Counted from the first letter of the stretch, positions 1 through 8,573 are shown. The stretch: 64,000 nucleotides of DNA from Meiothermus sp. CFH 77666 (GCF_017497985.1 NZ_JAGDFV010000001.1:124001-188000); one strand, 5' to 3'. The notes: generated by a model from the letters alone, not told the origin. Translations and numbers: made by a program.

Positions 1-588
1 ATCAGTGGGAAAAACCCGGAGGAGGCCCGCAAGAGCCGGGCCTACGGCTATGTTTTTCAAGCACCCACCCTGATGGAGTGGCGCACGGTGCTGTCCAACG
101 TGATGCTGCCCCTGGAGGTGATGAACTTCCCGGCTTCTGAGCGCAAAGCCAGAGCCGAGAAGATGCTCGCGCTGGTGGGGCTGGAAAAGTTTGCCAGACA
201 CTACCCCTGGCAACTCTCCGGTGGGATGCAGCAGCGCGTCTCCATCGCCCGGGCTTTGGCCTTCGACCCCCAGCTCCTGTTTATGGACGAGCCCTTTGGT
301 GCGCTGGACGAGATTACCCGCGAGAACCTGAACCTGGAGCTGTTGCGCTTGTGGCGCGAGACCGGCAAGACCATCATCTTCGTGACCCACTCCATCCCCG
401 AGGCGGTCTTCCTCTCAACGCGCATCGTGGTGATGACCCCCCGCCCCGGCAAAATCGAGACGGTGATTCCGGTGGATCTGCCCCAGCCCCGTACCTTCGA
501 GACCCGCGAACTGCCGGAGTTCTTCCAGATTGCTACAGAGGTACGCGAAGCCCTGCGCAAGGGACACGGATACGAGGTGACCGAATGA
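1..588 (+). CDS. ABC transporter ATP-binding protein (5' end outside window)
   Basis: Energises import of the substrate bound by the NMT1-type protein encoded downstream. The reading frame is open from base 1, so the Walker A part lies upstream of the window. Visible are the Q-loop (VFQAPTL), the ABC signature LSGGMQQRVSIARAL, Walker B with catalytic Glu (LLFMDEPFGALDE) and the switch His (FVTHS). This is the nitrate/sulfonate/taurine (SsuB/TauB) type of ATPase. The stop codon overlaps the ATG of the next permease (ATGA), so the two are translationally coupled. An internal ATG at 73 is not the real start because the Q-loop lies before it. Confidence 0.95.
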   Translation: MSGKNPEEARKSRAYGYVFQAPTLMEWRTVLSNVMLPLEVMNFPASERKARAEKMLALVGLEKFARHYPWQLSGGMQQRVSIARALAFDPQLLFMDEPFGALDEITRENLNLELLRLWRETGKTIIFVTHSIPEAVFLSTRIVVMTPRPGKIETVIPVDLPQPRTFETRELPEFFQIATEVREALRKGHGYEVTE

Positions 589-1502
589 CCCGTATCTCGC
601 CCAACCTGGTTCCCATGCTGGTGGTGGCCCTGGTGGTGCTGGCGTTGTACTGGCCCATTATGTATCTGGCCAACATCCCGGCGGCCCAGCGGGCGCTGGA
701 CACCGGAGCGGCGCTACCCTGTAAGTCAGCCTTCGAGTGTGCTACCCAGCTCAGAAGCCCGGTGCTGCCCTCCCCGCAACAGCTCTGGAATGGTTTTCGA
801 AACCTGATGTTTCCCCTCAACTCCCCCAATGCCATTCCTCTCAATGCTGCCGTGACGGCGCTCGAGACCCTGGTGGGCCTGCTGCTGGCTGCCCTGGTGG
901 GCTTCTTTTTCGCCATCGGGATGGTGGCCTCGAGGGCCTTCGAGCGCTCCTTGCTGCCCTGGATTGTGGCCTCGCAGACGGTGCCCATCATCGCCATCGC
1001 GCCCATGCTGGTGGTGGTGCTGGGCCAGTATGGAGTACAGGGCTGGCTGCCCAAGGCCATCATCGCTGCTTACATCGCTTTTTTCCCCATCGCCATCGGG
1101 GTGGCCAAGGGGCTCAAGAGCCCCGACCCCCTCAGCCTCGACCTGATGAAAACCTATAACGCCAACAACTGGCAGACCTACCTGAAGCTGCGCTTCCCCG
1201 CCTCGATTCCCTATCTCTTCACGGCCTTCAAGGTGGCCATGACGGCGGCTTTGATTGGGGCCATTGTGGCCGAAATTTCCACCATCAGTTTTCAGGGTAT
1301 TGGCAAGATGCTGGCCGAAAACTCCCGTGCTTCGGATGTGGTGGCGATGTGGGTCATCATGCTTTCCTCAGCCGTGCTGGGCATTTTGCTGGTAGCCCTG
1401 GTGAACTGGTTGGAGCGCTTGCTAACCCCCTGGCAACGCGCCAGAGCAGCCGCTACGCCCTTACCCAAGCAAGCCAGGGTATCTCGTGAAGGAGCTGGCT
1501 GA
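585..1502 (+). CDS. ABC transporter permease, first of two
   Basis: Inner-membrane channel subunit of 305 residues, BPD_transp_1 (SsuC/TauC-like). The start at 585 overlaps the ATPase stop as ATGA; longer upstream frames run inside the ATPase gene. Several hydrophobic helices are visible, and the EAA coupling loop lies around GLKSPDPLSLDLMKTY, where the ATPase docks. A periplasmic segment with two Cys (PCKSAFEC) follows the first helix. The stop overlaps the start of a second, different permease, so the importer probably uses a heterodimeric channel. The substrate cannot be read from the sequence; the neighbours suggest a pyrimidine- or hydantoin-like compound. Confidence 0.92.
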   Translation: MTRISPNLVPMLVVALVVLALYWPIMYLANIPAAQRALDTGAALPCKSAFECATQLRSPVLPSPQQLWNGFRNLMFPLNSPNAIPLNAAVTALETLVGLLLAALVGFFFAIGMVASRAFERSLLPWIVASQTVPIIAIAPMLVVVLGQYGVQGWLPKAIIAAYIAFFPIAIGVAKGLKSPDPLSLDLMKTYNANNWQTYLKLRFPASIPYLFTAFKVAMTAALIGAIVAEISTISFQGIGKMLAENSRASDVVAMWVIMLSSAVLGILLVALVNWLERLLTPWQRARAAATPLPKQARVSREGAG

Positions 1503-2473
1503 TGGTGGCTCAAGCGACCAAGCCAGTCTGGACCCAGGCACTGCTGGGCTGGGTGTTGTTGGCGATTGGATTTGGCGTGCTGCTCTGGTTCATTGCGAGC
1601 TGGTGGAACCAGACCGAGCCTGCTTCGGGTTCTCAAAAACTCCTGATTGGGGGTGGGTTTTTGCTGACGACGCTGGGCATCGCCAGGGTGGCCAACCAGT
1701 TTGTGAACACCCCCAACCCGGTCATAGGCTTTACCCCGGCAGCCCTGACCTTGCTGCTGGTGGTGGTAGCGGCGGAAGCCCTGTTACGGGCCTACCAGGT
1801 TCCCCCAGGCCTCATCCCGACCCCCAGCCGGGTGCTGGCTACGTTTTTTGCAGTGCGGGACGTGTTGCTACAGGACGCCTTCCAGACGGTGGTGTTGGAA
1901 GCACTCGTCGGGTATCTGATTGGCTGTGGACTGGGCGTGTTCACAGCCTTACTGGTGAGCCGGTATGTGTTTTTGGAGCGGGGCCTGTTGCCCTATGCCA
2001 CGGTTTTTAGCAGCATTCCCATCGTGGCCCTGGCCCCGGTGCTGGTCAAGATGGTGGGCATTGACTGGCAGTCCAAGGCGGTGATTGTGGCCATCACGGT
2101 GTTTTTTCCGGTGGTGGTGAATACCTTCCGGGGCCTTACCGAGGTCAGCCCCCTGTCGCTTGATCTGATGCGTTCGTATGCGGCCAGCGAGGTGCAGCAG
2201 TATCGCTGGCTGCGGTTGCCCAATGCGCTCCCCTTCATCTTCAATGCCCTCAAGCTCGGGACTACCCTGGCCATGATTGGGGCCATTGTGGGTGAGTTCT
2301 TTGGGGCCAACGGGCAGGGCTTGGGGTTTCGGATCCAGATCGAAGCAGGCCGGTTTGGCTTCGATATCGTCTGGTCGGCCATTATTGTGGCCTCGCTGAT
2401 TGGCATCGCCTGGTACAACCTGGTGGCGTGGCTCGAGCGGAGGTTAACGGGGTGGCACGTATCGTTTCGCTAG
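1502..2473 (+). CDS. ABC transporter permease, second of two
   Basis: Second channel subunit, 323 residues, same family as its upstream neighbour. It has N-terminal helices and then the typical block with the EAA loop (GLTEVSPLSLDLMRSYAA). The start overlaps the previous stop by one base. The last 42 bases of the gene, including the stop codon, form the first part of a 72-bp unit that is repeated immediately downstream, so the 3' end has been copied in tandem without changing the reading frame of the gene itself. Confidence 0.92.
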   Translation: MVAQATKPVWTQALLGWVLLAIGFGVLLWFIASWWNQTEPASGSQKLLIGGGFLLTTLGIARVANQFVNTPNPVIGFTPAALTLLLVVVAAEALLRAYQVPPGLIPTPSRVLATFFAVRDVLLQDAFQTVVLEALVGYLIGCGLGVFTALLVSRYVFLERGLLPYATVFSSIPIVALAPVLVKMVGIDWQSKAVIVAITVFFPVVVNTFRGLTEVSPLSLDLMRSYAASEVQQYRWLRLPNALPFIFNALKLGTTLAMIGAIVGEFFGANGQGLGFRIQIEAGRFGFDIVWSAIIVASLIGIAWYNLVAWLERRLTGWHVSFR

Positions 2474-2597
2474 CGAGGACTCTGCCAGGCTCGCACCTTC
2501 GGTCTCGAGCGGAGGTTAACGGGGTGGCATGTATCCTTCCGCTAAGGTTCTTCATGCAAGGCTCGCACCTTCGGTCTCGAGCGGAGCCTGGCAGGAG
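2432..2597 (+). repeat. 72-bp tandem duplication spanning the permease 3' end
   Basis: Unit 1 is 2432-2503 and unit 2 is 2504-2575; both begin CTCGAGCGGAGGTTAACGGG and end CTCGCACCTTCGGT. A third copy begins at 2576 (CTCGAGCGGAG) and then diverges. The period is exactly 72 bp, a multiple of three. The units differ mainly in the middle, so the duplication is not brand new. It separates the permease gene from the binding-protein gene. Confidence 0.9.
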
Positions 2598-2708
2598 AGT
2601 TTGTTTCTTTCTGAGGCGGGTACCGATGGCCTTTGGCGAGGCGTTTTCCCTGGCTATGGGTCATCCGGTATGAGTGTTGAGCAATGCGAGGGAGGTGAGT
2701 CAGGAAGC

Positions 2709-2739
2709 TTGACAAGGGGGTTGTAGGTTGCAGTAGGCT
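2709..2739 (+). promoter_or_regulatory. Candidate promoter for the binding-protein gene
   Basis: A perfect TTGACA hexamer at 2709-2714 is followed after 19 bases by TAGGCT at 2734-2739. The spacing is longer than the usual 17. It would give the abundant binding protein its own transcript apart from the permease operon. A strong ribosome binding site (AAAGGAGG) lies just before the ATG at 2777. Confidence 0.4.
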
Positions 2740-2776
2740 ACCGTTTGAAGTCGCTCTGGCACAAAAGGAGGCAAGG

Positions 2777-3862
2777 ATGAAGAAATGGTCGGTCGTATGG
2801 GTACTGGCAGTCTTCTGGTTGGCGTCGCTGGCGAGCGCACAGCAGAATCTGGTTAAGGTCAACTTGCAGCTCAAGTGGTTCCCACAGGCGCAGTTTGCTG
2901 GCTTCTTTGTGGCCAAGGAACGGGGCTTTTTCCGGGCCCAGGGGCTCGATGTGACCCTGCTGCCTGCGGGCGACCAGTCGCCCATCCAGGTGGTGCAGTC
3001 CGGTGCTGCGGATTTCGGTACGACCTGGATTGCCGACCTACTGACGGCCCGCGAGCGGGGCATCCCGGTGGTGCATATTGCCCAGATTTTCCAGCGCTCC
3101 GGCTTTACGCTGGTCTCGCTAAAGTCCACCGGCATCAAAGACCTCTGTAAGGACATGAAGGGCAAGAGTGTGGGGGTTTGGCCCTCCGGTAACGAGTATC
3201 CGGCGGTGGCGCTCTTCCGCAAGTGCGGTCTGACCAGCTCGCTGGATCCCCGGGCTACCAACCCCGATGTCACCGCAGTGAGCTATCCCTTCGACCCGGC
3301 TCTGGTCTTCCCGGACAAGGTGCAGCTGGTGTCGGCCATGATCTACAACGAGGTCAACCAGATTGCCGGGCTGGGCTACGACGAAACCAAAGTGGATGTG
3401 TTCAAACTGGCCGATGAGGGCATCAACCTGCTGGAAGACCTGATATTTACCACGGAGCGGGTGCTCAACGACCGCAATTTCAAAGGCTCGGGCCTTACGG
3501 GACGGCAGGTTGCGGCCAGACTGATTCGCGCCTCTATCCAGGGCTGGAACTGGGCGGTGGCCAACCAGGCCGAGACGGTGGAGAAGTACGTGCTGCCGGT
3601 CTGTGGTAACACCTGCAAAGGCTCGGGCACCCGCGCCGATGCCAAAGGCCACCAGACCTGGCAGATGGCCGAAATCGCCAAGCTCTACAATGCGGGCGCC
3701 ACCACCAAGGGCTGGGCGGGTTTCCTGGTGCCCGCTGATTACCAGGCCTCGGTGCGTTTGCTTCGCGAGCAGGGCATTCTGACCAAAGACCCGCCTGCTG
3801 CCACGGTGGACTATGGTCCCTGGGAGGCCGCAACAGGCAAACGTGCAAGGGATTATCGCTAG
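2777..3862 (+). CDS. ABC transporter substrate-binding protein, NMT1/ThiY family
   Basis: Secreted binding protein of 361 residues that delivers the ligand to the permeases just upstream. It begins with a signal peptide (about residues 1-22, MKKWSV...ASA) and then the family hallmark near the mature N-terminus, LQLKWFPQAQFAGFFVAKER. That motif is typical of NMT1/THI5-like proteins that bind pyrimidine precursors, and of relatives found beside dihydropyrimidinase genes. The start is set by AAAGGAGG eight bases upstream. A strong terminator follows the stop. Ligand identity is inferred only; pyrimidines, hydantoins or hydroxymethylpyrimidine are all possible. Confidence 0.9.
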   Translation: MKKWSVVWVLAVFWLASLASAQQNLVKVNLQLKWFPQAQFAGFFVAKERGFFRAQGLDVTLLPAGDQSPIQVVQSGAADFGTTWIADLLTARERGIPVVHIAQIFQRSGFTLVSLKSTGIKDLCKDMKGKSVGVWPSGNEYPAVALFRKCGLTSSLDPRATNPDVTAVSYPFDPALVFPDKVQLVSAMIYNEVNQIAGLGYDETKVDVFKLADEGINLLEDLIFTTERVLNDRNFKGSGLTGRQVAARLIRASIQGWNWAVANQAETVEKYVLPVCGNTCKGSGTRADAKGHQTWQMAEIAKLYNAGATTKGWAGFLVPADYQASVRLLREQGILTKDPPAATVDYGPWEAATGKRARDYR

Positions 3863-3877
3863 AGACACAGGTTTGTT

Positions 3878-3905
3878 GGGGCGGCCTACGGGTCGCCCCT
3901 TTTTT
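3878..3905 (+). terminator. Rho-independent terminator after the ABC importer operon
   Basis: GGGGCG (3878-3883) pairs with CGCCCC (3894-3899), with further pairing inside, followed by six T. It separates the importer operon from the hydrolase gene. Confidence 0.85.
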
Positions 3906-3995
3906 GCCCCCCACGAGCTCGGTAGCAAAGGCGTGTGCGTGAAAGTTGCTCTGGAGAGGGGTAAAATTCGCATGATTTCGATACCAGGAGGAAAG

Positions 3996-5234
3996 ATGCT
4001 AGATCCCAAACGCACCGTGGCCGAACTTAAGGAACTGCGCGACCTGACCGCCGACGAGAACGGGGCCTGGCGAGTGGCCTGGACCGATACCTGGCTGAAA
4101 GCGCGGGAGTGGTTCAACCGGAAGCTGGAGGATCTGCCGGTTGAGCAACACTACGACGCGGCGGGCAACAACTGGGTTACGTTGAAGGGGGAAAGCGAGA
4201 AAGCACTCCTGATTGGAGGCCACCTGGACTCGGTGCCGGGCGGGGGCTGGCTGGATGGGTGTTTGAACGTGCTGGCGGGCCTCGAGGTTCTGCGCCGGAT
4301 TGCCAGGGAGTATAACGGGAAGCCTCCTGTCACGGTGCGACTGGTGGACTGGGCCGACGAGGAGGGGGCCCGCTTTGGGCGCAGCCTGCTGGGCTCCTCT
4401 GCCTTTGCAGGAACCCACACCATTGAGGCCGACCGGGGCCGCACCGATAAAGACGGGATACGCCTGGAAGATGCCCTGAAGCGTTGCGGAGTGGACATTA
4501 ACCGTTTTCCCGAGGCCCGGGCCGAGCAAAAGAATGCAGCAGCTTACCTCGAGCTCCACATCGAGCAGGGCCCGGTGCTGTTGGACAAGGGCCTGCCACT
4601 GGGGGTGGTGCTGGGCACCAAGGGGGTGGAGCGCCACGCCATTACCTTTTACGGCCAGGAGGCACACTCCGGCTCCACACCCATGAACCGCCGCAAAGAT
4701 GCGCTGGCCGCTGCGGCCAAGCTGGCGTTGGAAATCCGCCCCATTGCCATGAAGCACCCCGATGCAGTCTGCACCATGGGCAGTGTCAAGACTTATCCCG
4801 GCATCGTGACGGCGGTGGTGGGGCGCTGTGAGTGTACCCTCGATCAGCGCGATCTCGATGCGGCGGTACTGGCCCAGATGTACCGCGAGGCCCGTGAAGC
4901 CAGCGAGCGGTTTGCCAAGGAAGAAAATTGCACCGTGGAGTGGAGTCGCATCTGGAACATCGAGCCGATCCCCTTCCACCCCCAGCTCATTGAGTTTTGC
5001 GATGAGGCCATCCGCGAGGTGGCGGGGGTCTCGCACCGCCTGCCCTCAGGGCCGCTGCACGATGCCGCCGAGGTGGCCCGCGCGGGCATCCCCACGGTGA
5101 TGATGTTTGTACAGAGCCTGCACGGCATCAGCCACAACAAAATCGAGGACACCCGGGAAGAGCACCTCGAGATGTCGGTGCAGGCGCTGGATCGGCTGGC
5201 CGACAAAACCATGCGCTGGATACTGAGCCAGTAG
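3996..5234 (+). CDS. Zn-dependent N-carbamoyl-amino-acid / beta-ureidopropionate hydrolase (M20 family)
   Basis: Cytoplasmic amidohydrolase of 412 residues that would release ammonia and CO2 from a carbamoyl-amino compound. Metal-site motifs are present: GGHLDSVPGGG with the following Asp, the bridging WADEEGARFG, ELHIEQGPVL, and the C-terminal HGISHNKIED. This pattern fits the HyuC/AmaB/beta-ureidopropionase/allantoate amidohydrolase group. The start at 3996 is chosen because AGGAGG lies just before it; an in-frame ATG at 3972 has no such site. With the importer upstream and the PucR-type regulator downstream, the best guess is the last step of reductive pyrimidine or hydantoin breakdown. 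Allantoate hydrolysis is an alternative. Confidence 0.85.
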   Translation: MLDPKRTVAELKELRDLTADENGAWRVAWTDTWLKAREWFNRKLEDLPVEQHYDAAGNNWVTLKGESEKALLIGGHLDSVPGGGWLDGCLNVLAGLEVLRRIAREYNGKPPVTVRLVDWADEEGARFGRSLLGSSAFAGTHTIEADRGRTDKDGIRLEDALKRCGVDINRFPEARAEQKNAAAYLELHIEQGPVLLDKGLPLGVVLGTKGVERHAITFYGQEAHSGSTPMNRRKDALAAAAKLALEIRPIAMKHPDAVCTMGSVKTYPGIVTAVVGRCECTLDQRDLDAAVLAQMYREAREASERFAKEENCTVEWSRIWNIEPIPFHPQLIEFCDEAIREVAGVSHRLPSGPLHDAAEVARAGIPTVMMFVQSLHGISHNKIEDTREEHLEMSVQALDRLADKTMRWILSQ

Positions 5235-5285
5235 TGGTAAGTTGAGGTTTCAGCGCAGTAGAGACTTTCGACCCGTGACCGCTAA

Positions 5286-5999
5286 ATGAGTCTTCCTACC
5301 CTGCGCCAGATCCTCGAGCTGCCTGCCTTTGCGGGGGCGGAGCTGCTATCGGGGCAAGCCAAGCTCGACAGCTATATCACCTGGGTACACGTGGCCGAGG
5401 TACTGGATGTGGCCCGGCTGCTGTCGGGGGGCGAACTGGTACTTTGCACGGGGCTGGAACTGGCGCGGGCCACCCCGGAGGCTCGAGTGGCTTATGTGCG
5501 TTCGCTGGCCGAGGCCGGGGTGGGGGGGCTCGGCCTCGAGCTGGTGCAGGGTTTGCGGGAAGTGCCCGCCGAGATGCTTCAGACCGCCCGTATGCTGCAA
5601 TTCCCCATTCTGGTTTTTCGCAGCGAGGTGCGCTTTGCCGACCTGACCCGCGCCGCCCACGAGCGAATTCTGCGCCCCGGAGCCGATAGGGAAGAGCCGC
5701 TGCTGGAGTCGCTTCTGGAGGCCCTGGTCGAGACAGGCCGCGACAAAAGTTTTTTACAACGGCAACTGGGCACCGTTCTGAGCCTCCCAAGCCGGCCCCG
5801 CAGTACCTTGCTGGCGACCCTCGAGGCCCTGCTGGCTTCGCAGTTTAACATCGCCGAAACGGCCCGCAAGCTGGGGGTGCGCCGGCAGAGTATCTACTAC
5901 CGTCTCGAGCAGCTCAAGGGCATGTTGGGCGATCTGGACAGCCCTGAGCGGCGGCTGGGGTTGTGGGTAGCGTTGGAGCTGCTCAAACGCCCGGGATAG
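5286..5999 (+). CDS. Short PucR-type transcriptional regulator
   Basis: 237 residues. The N-terminal part (about 1-125) is the PucR ligand-sensing domain (LRQILELPAFAGAELLSG...). The C-terminal part is the PucR-type helix-turn-helix (NIAETARKLGVRRQSIYYRLEQL, about 185-207). The usual full-length protein is about 400-550 residues with a GGDEF-like middle domain; here the two ends are joined directly. It starts 51 bases after the hydrolase stop on the same strand and probably controls this catabolic cluster. Confidence 0.85.
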   Translation: MSLPTLRQILELPAFAGAELLSGQAKLDSYITWVHVAEVLDVARLLSGGELVLCTGLELARATPEARVAYVRSLAEAGVGGLGLELVQGLREVPAEMLQTARMLQFPILVFRSEVRFADLTRAAHERILRPGADREEPLLESLLEALVETGRDKSFLQRQLGTVLSLPSRPRSTLLATLEALLASQFNIAETARKLGVRRQSIYYRLEQLKGMLGDLDSPERRLGLWVALELLKRPG

Positions 6000-6000
6000 G

Positions 6001-6372
6001 TCAGCCCAGCGCGATTGTCTGCGTAAGCCAACCCACCAGCGCCATGGCCACAAAATAAAAAAGTGAGGAGCCGCCAAAGACCTCCACCGTGCTCCAGTGG
6101 GTACGGCCCAGCACCTTCTCGCCAATGTAAAGGGTGGGATAGGCGTATAGCAGCACAAATGAGGCCATCTTGCCACCCCCGGACTGCTGGAACTTGAGGT
6201 TGACCGCCTCGTTGATGAAGTAGCGGTCATGGTCGCTTAGTTGCTCGAAATCGCGCCCCCCCAGTTCGGACTCGAGCAGGCGGCGGTGCACCCGGTGCAT
6301 GGTGCGGTGTGCAAGATAAGCAGCCGCACCCAGTACAAAAGTGAGAAAAAGAGGGACTATCAATGTGCTCAT
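6001..6372 (-). CDS. Small membrane protein, unknown function
   Basis: 123 residues. The start at 6372 (MSTLIVPLFLTF...) gives a hydrophobic N-terminal helix (about 3-20), a charged middle (HRVHRRLLESELGGRDFEQLSDHDRY) and two hydrophobic stretches in the C-terminal half. A longer frame to 6486 adds residues without a clear ribosome site. It converges on the PucR gene with one base between them. I do not recognise a family; the layout is that of an integral membrane protein with a cytoplasmic loop. Confidence 0.65.
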   Translation of the reverse strand: MSTLIVPLFLTFVLGAAAYLAHRTMHRVHRRLLESELGGRDFEQLSDHDRYFINEAVNLKFQQSGGGKMASFVLLYAYPTLYIGEKVLGRTHWSTVEVFGGSSLFYFVAMALVGWLTQTIALG

Positions 6373-6558
6373 CGCTTCGGAGTATAGGGCGACGCAGGAT
6401 AGAGCCGGGTGATATTCAACCCGTTTTTCCAGAAGTGCGTAACGTTTGTGGGGCCATGCAACCCCTAACAGTGCACCAAACTTCATTGAGCGTCCTGGTT
6501 GGAGAGTCTAGCAATGCGGTCGCTGGTTCGAGTTGCAGATTGCGTTAGTCTGTAGTGC

Positions 6559-7725
6559 ATGGAATCGCTCTCTACCCTGGTCGTGCACGGGGCTACCGCT
6601 GAAACACCCGCCAACCAACCGGTATCCTTGCCGATTTACCAGTCAGCTTCCTGGACCTTCGGCGACCTGGACGAAGTAGACGCGGTTTATGCTGGCGACA
6701 AACCCGGCTGCATCTATGGCCGCAACGGAACCCCCAACCACCGTGCGCTCGAGAACCTCTTTGCAAAGCTGCACCATACCGAGGCTGCGGTGGCGTGCGC
6801 GAGTGGGATGAGCGCCTTAAGCGCAGCGTTCCTGGGCTTGCTGGGCCAGGGAAGCAAGGTCGTGGCCTCGCAGGATCTGTATGGCAGTACGCTCAATGCT
6901 TTGCACGATCTGGGGCGGTTTGGAGTCGAGGTCATAACGATTGAAATTACCGATTTAGACCGAATGCAGACAGCGCTTCGGGGAGCCCGGATGCTGGTAC
7001 TCGAGACCTCCTCCAACCCGCGTCTGCGGATACCGAACCTGCACAGGCTTTGTGCGATGGCCCGGCAGGCCGGAGCGTTGGTGCTGGTGGACAACACCTT
7101 TGCTTCGCCCTACCACTGCCGGCCTTTGCAGCATGGTGCAGACATCGTGATGGAAAGCCTGACCAAGTTCGTCAGCGGCCATAGCGACGTGATGATAGGG
7201 GCCCTGGCCGGGCGGCGCGACCTGATTGAACCCATTCGCTCGGTAGCGGTTCGCATGGGCTTGGTTTCCAACCCCCACGAATGCTGGCTCAGTGTGCGGG
7301 GAGCCGAAACCCTCGAGCTGCGCATGCAACGGGCCTCCAGCAACGCTGCGAGCCTGGCGCAGTTTTTGCAGGCTCACCCCAAGGTACGCAAGGTGCACTA
7401 CCCCGGCCTGCCTTCCCACCCCGATCACCAAACTGCACAGGGGGTGCTGCAAAATGGTTTCGCGGCGATGCTATCCTTTGAGCTCGAGCCCTCCCGCCAG
7501 GCGGTCAACACCCTGCTGCACAACCTTCGCTACATCAAGCTGGCCCTTTCGCTAGGGGGGGTTAGCACCACCCTCTCACACCCGGCCACCAGCTCGCATC
7601 GTTTTTTGTCGAGGGCTGAACGCGAACAACTGGGCCTGCACGACGGCTTTTTGCGGATGTCGGTTGGTATCGAGAATCTCGATGACTTAAAAGGCGATTT
7701 GGAGCAGGCCCTTAGCTATCTGTAG
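6559..7725 (+). CDS. Cys/Met metabolism PLP-dependent enzyme (cystathionine gamma-synthase/lyase type)
   Basis: 388 residues, fold-type I trans-sulfuration enzyme. The PLP lysine is K203 in ESLTKFVSGHSD, the phosphate-binding Tyr/Arg pair is in CIYGRNGTPN (Y53, R55), and SASGMSA-like CASGMSAL and VDNTFASPY are present. The family includes cystathionine gamma-synthase, gamma-lyase, O-acetylhomoserine sulfhydrylase and methionine gamma-lyase, and sequence alone does not decide among them. A -10-like TAGTCT (6546-6551) lies seven bases before the ATG and there is no Shine-Dalgarno, so the mRNA may be leaderless. A good terminator follows the gene. Confidence 0.9.
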   Translation: MESLSTLVVHGATAETPANQPVSLPIYQSASWTFGDLDEVDAVYAGDKPGCIYGRNGTPNHRALENLFAKLHHTEAAVACASGMSALSAAFLGLLGQGSKVVASQDLYGSTLNALHDLGRFGVEVITIEITDLDRMQTALRGARMLVLETSSNPRLRIPNLHRLCAMARQAGALVLVDNTFASPYHCRPLQHGADIVMESLTKFVSGHSDVMIGALAGRRDLIEPIRSVAVRMGLVSNPHECWLSVRGAETLELRMQRASSNAASLAQFLQAHPKVRKVHYPGLPSHPDHQTAQGVLQNGFAAMLSFELEPSRQAVNTLLHNLRYIKLALSLGGVSTTLSHPATSSHRFLSRAEREQLGLHDGFLRMSVGIENLDDLKGDLEQALSYL

Positions 7726-7746
7726 TATGAGGTTTGTGAGTGCAGG

Positions 7747-7791
7747 ACGGGTATTTTTTACTTCACTACTGTAGTGCAAAACCCGTTTTTT
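7747..7791 (+). terminator. Terminator after the PLP enzyme gene
   Basis: ACGGGT (7747-7752) pairs with ACCCGT (7781-7786), with an inner CACTA/TAGTG stem, followed by a run of T. Confidence 0.75.
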
Positions 7792-7853
7792 GAATAGTGT
7801 TTTGCTCCTGTTCGCAAGTTTGGCTTTCTGGCACGCTGGGGTTGGAGGAAGTT

Positions 7854-8183
7854 ATGCCCCTACTGATTTGCCCTAACTGTGAAACCGGTATGAACGAAAT
7901 CCAGCGCAACGGTGTGCACATCGACGTTTGCCCCAAATGCCGGGGCGTCTGGCTGGACGGGGGCGAGATGGAAAAACTGCTGGGCCAGGTGCGCCAGTAC
8001 GAGCAGGAGTACGAAGCCGAGCTCGAAAGCTACCGCCGTCAGCAGTACGCCCCCCCGCAAACCCGCGGATACGCGCCCCCACCCCACCAGCGCAACCCCT
8101 ACGATACCGACGACGACGAGTACCACAAGCGCCACGGCAAGAAGAAAAGCAAACTGGGCAGACTGTTCGACCTGTTCGATTAA
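7854..8183 (+). CDS. Zinc-ribbon protein (TFIIB-type zinc finger family)
   Basis: 109 residues. The N-terminal ribbon has CPNC (C6, C9) and CPKC (C26, C29) followed by GVWLDGGEME, the signature of the zf-TFIIB small-protein family. The rest is a charged helix, a Pro/Tyr/Gln-rich linker (about 60-85) and a basic tail with KKKSK. GGAGG eight bases before 7854 fixes the start. Function is not established for the family; the fold suggests protein or nucleic acid contacts. Confidence 0.85.
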   Translation: MPLLICPNCETGMNEIQRNGVHIDVCPKCRGVWLDGGEMEKLLGQVRQYEQEYEAELESYRRQQYAPPQTRGYAPPPHQRNPYDTDDDEYHKRHGKKKSKLGRLFDLFD

Positions 8184-8278
8184 GGGCTACTGTTTGTAAA
8201 ACGTCGTAGAGTTAGCCGTACAGCCTAAAGGGAAAGTCGGCGAGACGGCTCACCAACCAGCCTCTCGAGCGAAGCGCC

Positions 8279-8390
8279 GTCTTTGCGAGGAGGCCATAGG
8301 CCGACGAAGCAATCCAGAAGAAGTTTGCCAAACTACCGGCTGGATAGAGCCATCTGGATTGCTTCGCATCCTGCGGATGCTCGCAATGAC
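8279..8390. repeat. Dispersed palindromic repeat (REP/MITE-like), copy 1
   Basis: This lies in a 390-base stretch without a gene. The outer ends are GTCTTTGCGAG (8279-8289) and CTCGCAATGAC (8380-8390); inner arms are GAAGCAATCCAG (8306-8317) and CTGGATTGCTTC (8354-8365). A related element lies at 63747-63858. No coding capacity. Confidence 0.8.
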
Positions 8391-8534
8391 TTCCCGTATT
8401 CCAGTGAAAATGTACAGGCATCTATACGACTGTGTACTGGATGCGGGTATTCCCAAATCCGGGACACGGCTAAAAATCCTGTTCCCCAACCCTTGCTTTG
8501 GCGCGGACTAACCTTTTGGGTGGGCAGGAGCCCG

Positions 8535-8540
8535 TATAAT
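8535..8540 (+). promoter_or_regulatory. -10 element for the PaaK-like gene
   Basis: Perfect TATAAT, 33 bases before the ATG at 8574. The -35 region (CTTTTG at 8513-8518) is a poor match. Confidence 0.45.
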
Positions 8541-8573
8541 CTGCGCGGAAGTGTTGAAATGAGGAGTGAGTGT

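Noticed and set aside
2432-2597. CRISPR-like reading of the 72-bp repeat
   Set aside because: Repeats are contiguous without spacers, too long, and no cas genes are near.
2428-2673. Open frame across the 72-bp repeat
   Set aside because: It is open only because the period is a multiple of three; the repeated peptide overlaps the permease end and has no ribosome site.
6373-6558. SAM or T-box type riboswitch before the PLP trans-sulfuration gene
   Set aside because: No matching conserved elements; the -10-like box directly before the ATG leaves no room for a leader.
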